Origin: Kitasatospora phosalacinea
GTDB taxonomy: Bacteria > Actinomycetota > Actinomycetes > Streptomycetales > Streptomycetaceae
Assembly (NCBI RefSeq): GCF_030268885.1
Contig: NZ_BSSA01000035.1
Location: forward strand, 1-64,000
Direction: 5' to 3'
DNA: 64,000 nucleotides
Position numbers and translations under genes: made by a program. Numbering within the stretch: position 1 is the first letter of the stretch; the number at the start of each line of letters is the position of its first letter. Below, in pieces: positions 60,703-64,000 of this stretch. The notes under the pieces were generated by a model that saw only the letters and a list, made by a program, of their open reading frames with translations, did not search any database and had not been told where the DNA came from.

Positions 60703-61098
60703 ATGACCGACGACTTCCAGCCCGCCACCGGAAAGACCCCGCCTCCCGCCGCCCGCGCCGCTGTCGCCTACCTGGACGCCGACCTCGACGTCACCTCCGC
60801 CGACCTCGCCCTGCGCTGGTGTCGCCTGCGGGCCAGTGCAGAAGGCTGGACCCTCACCCGCGTCATCACCGACCCCGACCCAGTGCACACCGCAGATGCG
60901 GAGCGCGAGGGCTGGCGGGAAGTCGTCCGGCTCGCGGCCAGCGGCGCCCTCGCCGGGGTCATCACCGTCAACCGCTCCACACTCGCGCGCTGCGCGACGG
61001 ACTGGGACCGCGTCGTTGCCGAACTCGCCGCCCATGGGACCCGGCTCACCACCGTCCGCGCCCACGACCTGCCCGTACCGGCACCTGGCTCCCTCTAG
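60703..61098 (+). CDS. Serine-recombinase-like small protein
   Basis: The 131-residue protein is built like the N-terminal resolvase fold: AAVAYLDADLDV, CRLRASAEGWTLTRVITDPD, AASGALAGVITVNRSTLARC and WDRVVAELAAHGTRLTTV. The catalytic Ser-Arg motif of true recombinases is missing (YLDADLDV in place of YxRVSxxxQ), so it is probably not a recombinase but a relict or regulator. It follows dapF on the same strand. Confidence 0.55.
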   Translation: MTDDFQPATGKTPPPAARAAVAYLDADLDVTSADLALRWCRLRASAEGWTLTRVITDPDPVHTADAEREGWREVVRLAASGALAGVITVNRSTLARCATDWDRVVAELAAHGTRLTTVRAHDLPVPAPGSL

Positions 61099-61128
61099 CT
61101 GCTGCCACCAGTGCCCCAAAATGCGCAG

Positions 61129-61200
61129 GGCGCCGCCGTCGCCACCGCCGACCCAGCCCGTTGGAAGGGCCAGCCGGTGCGCGTCATCGACCTCACCTCC
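61129..61200 (+). pseudogene. Remnant of a PIN-like toxin C terminus
   Basis: These bases encode AVATADPARWKGQPVRVIDL, almost the same as the last residues of the toxin at 49543-49920 (LVATVDPQRWKGQPVRVIDL), with close DNA identity. No upstream toxin sequence or antitoxin gene is present. It is a leftover of a second toxin-antitoxin locus or a recombination scar. Confidence 0.65.
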
Positions 61201-61231
61201 TGGCCTCCTCTTTTTGATGATGCAGGGCTCT

Positions 61232-61312
61232 GCAACATTCATTACATGATTCACCAACCCAGAGCAGCGATCGTTACATCCAAGGCGTAATGAATGCTGC
61301 GAACCTATGTAA
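61232..61312 (+). promoter_or_regulatory. Inverted-repeat operator of the AbiE operon
   Basis: GCAACATTCATTAC (61232-61245) and GTAATGAATGCTGC (61287-61300) form an inverted repeat (13 of 14). TTACAT recurs at 61242-61247 and 61274-61279, with ATGTAA at 61307-61312. AbiEi antitoxins are known to repress their operon through such repeats. Confidence 0.65.
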
Positions 61313-61322
61313 GTATTGATGC

Positions 61323-62576
61323 ATGGACCGGTCTGAGCAGATGGTGATCATCGGTGGGATCGCCGCCGACCAATGGGGCCTGGTCACCACCAAACAAGCC
61401 GCAGCCCAGGGCGTGAACGGCGTCCAGCTCATGCGCCTCACCGAAGCCAGCCTGCTCGAACGCGTCGGTCGAGGTGTCTACCTTGTCCCCGCCGCCGGCT
61501 ACCCCACCCACCTCGAGATCAAGGTGGCCTGGCTGCGTCTGGCTCCTGAGAAGCTGGCCTGGCAGCGCGAGGCTGCAGACCCAGACTCGGGGGTGATCTC
61601 CCACGCCTCCGCGTGCCTGCTCCACGAACTCGGTGACATCCCGGCCGGCCAGGTGGAGATCACCGTCCCGCGCCGCCGAGTCACCCGCGAACCCGATGTG
61701 CGCCTGCCAGTCGCCCAACTCGACCCAGCCGACATCACCCTGGTTGACGGACTTCCGGTCACCACACCCGAACGCACCATCGTGGACTTGCTGCGCGCAC
61801 ACATTGATGCCGGCCACATCGGCGGGGTCATCGCCGATGCCGATCACCGCGGTCTCATCTCCGTTGACGTCCTGGCCGACCGCGTTCAGCCCTTCGCAAA
61901 GTTCTACGGACTGACCCCCTCGACAGACGGAAGCTTCCTGATCGACCACCTCGTCGCCCAAGCCGGTACCCAACTGCGCGAGGACGACGCGAAGCGGGCT
62001 GCCGCCGCCGCCTACACCTACGGGGCAGCCGACACGGTCCGCCGCCTGAACCTGCCCGCGGTCATCGAGTCGACCCCCACGCTCTCCCCGGCGGTGCGAA
62101 AGCTCCTGGACAGCAGCCTGGCCGGCCGCCAGGCTCAGCTTGCCCGGATGCTCGCACCTCTTAACGAGGAAGCGAACGCGGCGATCGCGCGCATGGTCGT
62201 GTCCGTGGCTGAGCAGCTGCGCGCCAGTAACGACGAGGCGAACGCGGCGATCGCGCGCATGGCCATGCCGGCCGCCGAAATGCAGGCGGCGATCGCGCGC
62301 ATGCTCGTGCCCGTGGCTGAGCAGCTGCGCGCCAATAACGAGGAAGCGAACGCAGCGATCGCGCGCATGTTCGCACCCGTGGCTGAGCAACTGCGCGCCA
62401 GCTCGTTCCCAGCTGCTGTGACACCGGACCGCATGCTCCGTGCAGAAGTACGCGCGGCCGCGCAAGACCGACCAACAACAGGCACAGCAGATCCGTTGCC
62501 CCCCGCGCTGCCGTCGGCGCCAACCCGGCGACCCCAGCGCAAGGGAGAGAACGAAGCCGAAGACCAGTCGAACTGA
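61323..62576 (+). CDS. AbiEi-type antitoxin with repeat-rich C-terminal extension
   Basis: The 417-residue protein has the AbiEi_4 winged-helix N terminus (WGLVTTKQAAAQGVNGVQLM, GRGVYLVPAAGYPT), the core VISHASACLLHELGDIPAGQ and VTTPERTIVDLLRAHIDA. Typical AbiEi antitoxins are about 200-300 residues. Here residues about 275-360 are helical repeats (unit roughly EEANAAIARMxxPVAEQLRAxN, about four times) that could form a coiled coil, followed by a basic tail. It represses the operon and counteracts the downstream nucleotidyltransferase. Confidence 0.85.
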   Translation: MDRSEQMVIIGGIAADQWGLVTTKQAAAQGVNGVQLMRLTEASLLERVGRGVYLVPAAGYPTHLEIKVAWLRLAPEKLAWQREAADPDSGVISHASACLLHELGDIPAGQVEITVPRRRVTREPDVRLPVAQLDPADITLVDGLPVTTPERTIVDLLRAHIDAGHIGGVIADADHRGLISVDVLADRVQPFAKFYGLTPSTDGSFLIDHLVAQAGTQLREDDAKRAAAAAYTYGAADTVRRLNLPAVIESTPTLSPAVRKLLDSSLAGRQAQLARMLAPLNEEANAAIARMVVSVAEQLRASNDEANAAIARMAMPAAEMQAAIARMLVPVAEQLRANNEEANAAIARMFAPVAEQLRASSFPAAVTPDRMLRAEVRAAAQDRPTTGTADPLPPALPSAPTRRPQRKGENEAEDQSN

Positions 62577-62661
62577 CGACCGCTCAACCCTCTGAACACC
62601 GAGCCCGATGACACCGCCAACGCTCTAAGCTCCTACGGAGGAACTAACGACGGAGCAGCGA

Positions 62662-63576
62662 GTGGGCAAGACATATGCCAGTCCAGGCGCCTTCCGAGCG
62701 GCGTTGAACCAGGCCGCTCGCAAGGCAGCGAAGGAGCACGGCCTCAACATCGCAGAGTTGATGTCGGTCTTCTACTTCAGCCGCCTGGCTGCCCGGGTCT
62801 TCACCGTCGACCCCAGCGGATGGTTGATCAAAGGCGGACAGGCCCTCTTGGTCCGCTATGAAGGCTTTGCCCGACTCAGCCGCGACCTCGATCTCCAAAC
62901 CACATCCCCGGACCTCTCGGTAGACGAGGCGGTTGCCGCGATCGTCAAAGCAGCCGGCCACCAGCTCGACGACCACCTGCGCTTCGTTCCCCGCCCCGCC
63001 AAGCTCCACGGCGACCCGACCAAGGGCGCCGAGCTCCCCTTGGATGTCTACCTGGGCACGACTAAGGTCCACTCGGTAAAGGTCGACATCGTCGTCGGCC
63101 GCACCACCACCGGCACGCCCGAACCACGCGTCCTCGCCCCCCTCGTCGCATTGGAATGGCCAGTCGAATGGCCACAAGCGATGCTCTACCCCGTCGTCGA
63201 CCACGTCGTTGACAAGATCTGCGCCATGTACGAAGCGCACATTTCCGGCTCCTCCAACCGGCACCGCGACCTCGCAGACCTGCTCCTGCTCGCCCAGAAC
63301 GAGACCCTCGACGGCCCCACAACCCATAGCGCTCTGCGCCATGAAGCTGACCTGAGGACAGCCAAGGGCTCCACTGTCACTCTCCCCGCCACATTCACGC
63401 TGCCCGATCAAGGCTGGATCGAGGGCTACCCTCAGGCAGCAGCCCTCGTCATCGGCCTCAAGGGCTGCCAGGACATCCCCAGCGCCACCCCGCACGCGAA
63501 AGCGTTCCTCGACCCGCTGTTCGCAGAGGAACCGCCATGCGGATCCTGGGACCCGCTGACCGGCACCTGGTCCTGA
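62662..63576 (+). CDS. AbiEii-type nucleotidyltransferase toxin
   Basis: The 304-residue protein has the DNA polymerase beta-like nucleotidyltransferase signature of AbiEii: GWLIKGGQALLVRYEGFAR then LSRDLDLQTT, VKVDIVVGRTT and VVDHVVDKICAMYE. AbiEii toxins halt growth during phage infection, giving abortive infection (type IV toxin-antitoxin). GTG 62662 follows GGAG by 6 bases. It is 85 bp behind the antitoxin gene. Confidence 0.88.
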   Translation: MGKTYASPGAFRAALNQAARKAAKEHGLNIAELMSVFYFSRLAARVFTVDPSGWLIKGGQALLVRYEGFARLSRDLDLQTTSPDLSVDEAVAAIVKAAGHQLDDHLRFVPRPAKLHGDPTKGAELPLDVYLGTTKVHSVKVDIVVGRTTTGTPEPRVLAPLVALEWPVEWPQAMLYPVVDHVVDKICAMYEAHISGSSNRHRDLADLLLLAQNETLDGPTTHSALRHEADLRTAKGSTVTLPATFTLPDQGWIEGYPQAAALVIGLKGCQDIPSATPHAKAFLDPLFAEEPPCGSWDPLTGTWS

Positions 63577-63712
63577 ACCTCGCCCGATCCAAGCCTGCAC
63601 CCCGGCGGAGTACGGCGCGTTCGTCTGGCCGGGCCGAGGAGAAATTGGTGCCGTTTCTCCATCCGGCCTTGCAGGTGACGGGGCCACCCGTTGAGGGACT
63701 GCCAATGGCGGG

Positions 63713-63746
63713 AGGGCCCGCCAGGCGGGGAAGCCTGGCGGGCCCT
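63713..63746. terminator. Bidirectional hairpin terminator
   Basis: A perfect 14-bp stem (63713-63726 with 63733-63746, six-base loop) lies between the AbiEii gene and the convergent gene at the right edge. Confidence 0.85.
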
Positions 63747-63753
63747 TCGTCGC

Positions 63754-64000
63754 TCAGCCTTCGAGCCAGGCCCGGCCGGGAGCGGTGCGCGGTCCGCGCC
63801 AGTTCGGGAGGCTGTAGCGGTTGACCAAGATCCAGGCGGTGCGGGTGGCGTCTTCCACCCAGGCGTACCCGGCGGCCGGGATGCCGTGGGCGCCCTTGAG
63901 GTTCTTGGTGATCTGCTCCTCGGTGATGTAGCCGTTGCCACGGCCGAGGTACTTCAGGACGTAGACGGCCAGGTAGTCCACGTCCGTCGCGCGGGCCCGG
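63754..64000 (-). CDS. Hypothetical protein, partial at the right edge
   Basis: The frame ends at 63754 and is open to the window edge, with a GTG at 63981 that could start a 75-residue protein. Visible motifs are LAVYVLKYLGRGNGYITEEQ, ITKNLKGAHGIPAAGYAWVE and ILVNRYSLPNWRGP. No family is recognised. The terminator palindrome lies 7 bp after its stop. Confidence 0.5.
   Translation of the reverse strand, partial: RARATDVDYLAVYVLKYLGRGNGYITEEQITKNLKGAHGIPAAGYAWVEDATRTAWILVNRYSLPNWRGPRTAPGRAWLEG

Noticed and set aside
60703-61098. Active serine recombinase and attachment site
   Set aside because: The catalytic Ser motif and the large C-terminal domain are missing, and no att-like core repeat was recognised.

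Overview
The window is very GC-rich with typical actinomycete coding (GTG/TTG starts, GTGA/ATGA stop-start overlaps, long G+C hairpins between operons, SARP, PadR and SsgA families). It is most likely from Streptomyces or a close relative. No rRNA, tRNA or CRISPR array was recognised.

Region 1 (about 1-39.6 kb) is a glycosylated aromatic (type II) polyketide cluster. It begins with the 3' end of metH and a complete metF (methyl-donor supply), a TetR-type regulator, two tandem DrrAB-like ABC exporters, a PadR regulator and a UvrA-like self-resistance protein. Then come a flavin monooxygenase, four GT1 glycosyltransferases, an aldo-keto reductase and a deoxysugar operon (2,3-dehydratase, 3-ketoreductase, C-methyltransferase, SDR). 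A SARP activator is divergent from the PKS operon (KS-alpha, CLF, ACP, SDR reductase, FAD monooxygenase, cyclase, SnoaL-like protein). A HAD protein, an ABM protein, an acyl-CoA ligase, a didomain aromatase/cyclase, a second large monooxygenase, another SDR, two COMT-type methyltransferases and RmlA/RmlB finish the cluster. The parts list (PadR + UvrA-like + ABC resistance, acyl-CoA ligase, four glycosyltransferases, sugar C-methylation, no 3,5-epimerase, AKR) most resembles the aureolic acid (mithramycin/chromomycin) group. The ABM and HAD genes and the exact oxygenase set leave the aglycone open. Tandem TCGAG-type heptamers 11 bp apart lie in front of essentially every biosynthetic operon and look like one SARP regulon. 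A different palindrome precedes both padR and the uvrA-like gene.

Region 2 (about 39.6-50 kb) is plasmid-like: an HTH protein gene with internal palindromic repeats, two small hypotheticals, a TetR regulator, an ISL3 remnant, and an iteron array (a perfect 236-bp direct repeat and about 20 RGTCGCT heptamers) in front of a prim-pol gene and an SF3 helicase gene. A toxin-antitoxin pair under a 30-bp perfect palindrome follows. The polyketide cluster therefore sits beside, and perhaps on, a plasmid or integrated plasmid.

Region 3 (about 50-64 kb) is accessory DNA: an IS5-like and an IS3-like element flanking a methyltransferase remnant, a sigma-like gene overlapping an SsgA-domain gene, then a membrane protein, two DapF-family epimerases, a desaturase-like membrane protein and an XRE regulator with a five-copy operator. 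A resolvase-like protein, a toxin-gene remnant and an AbiEi/AbiEii toxin-antitoxin pair follow, and a partial gene runs off the right edge.
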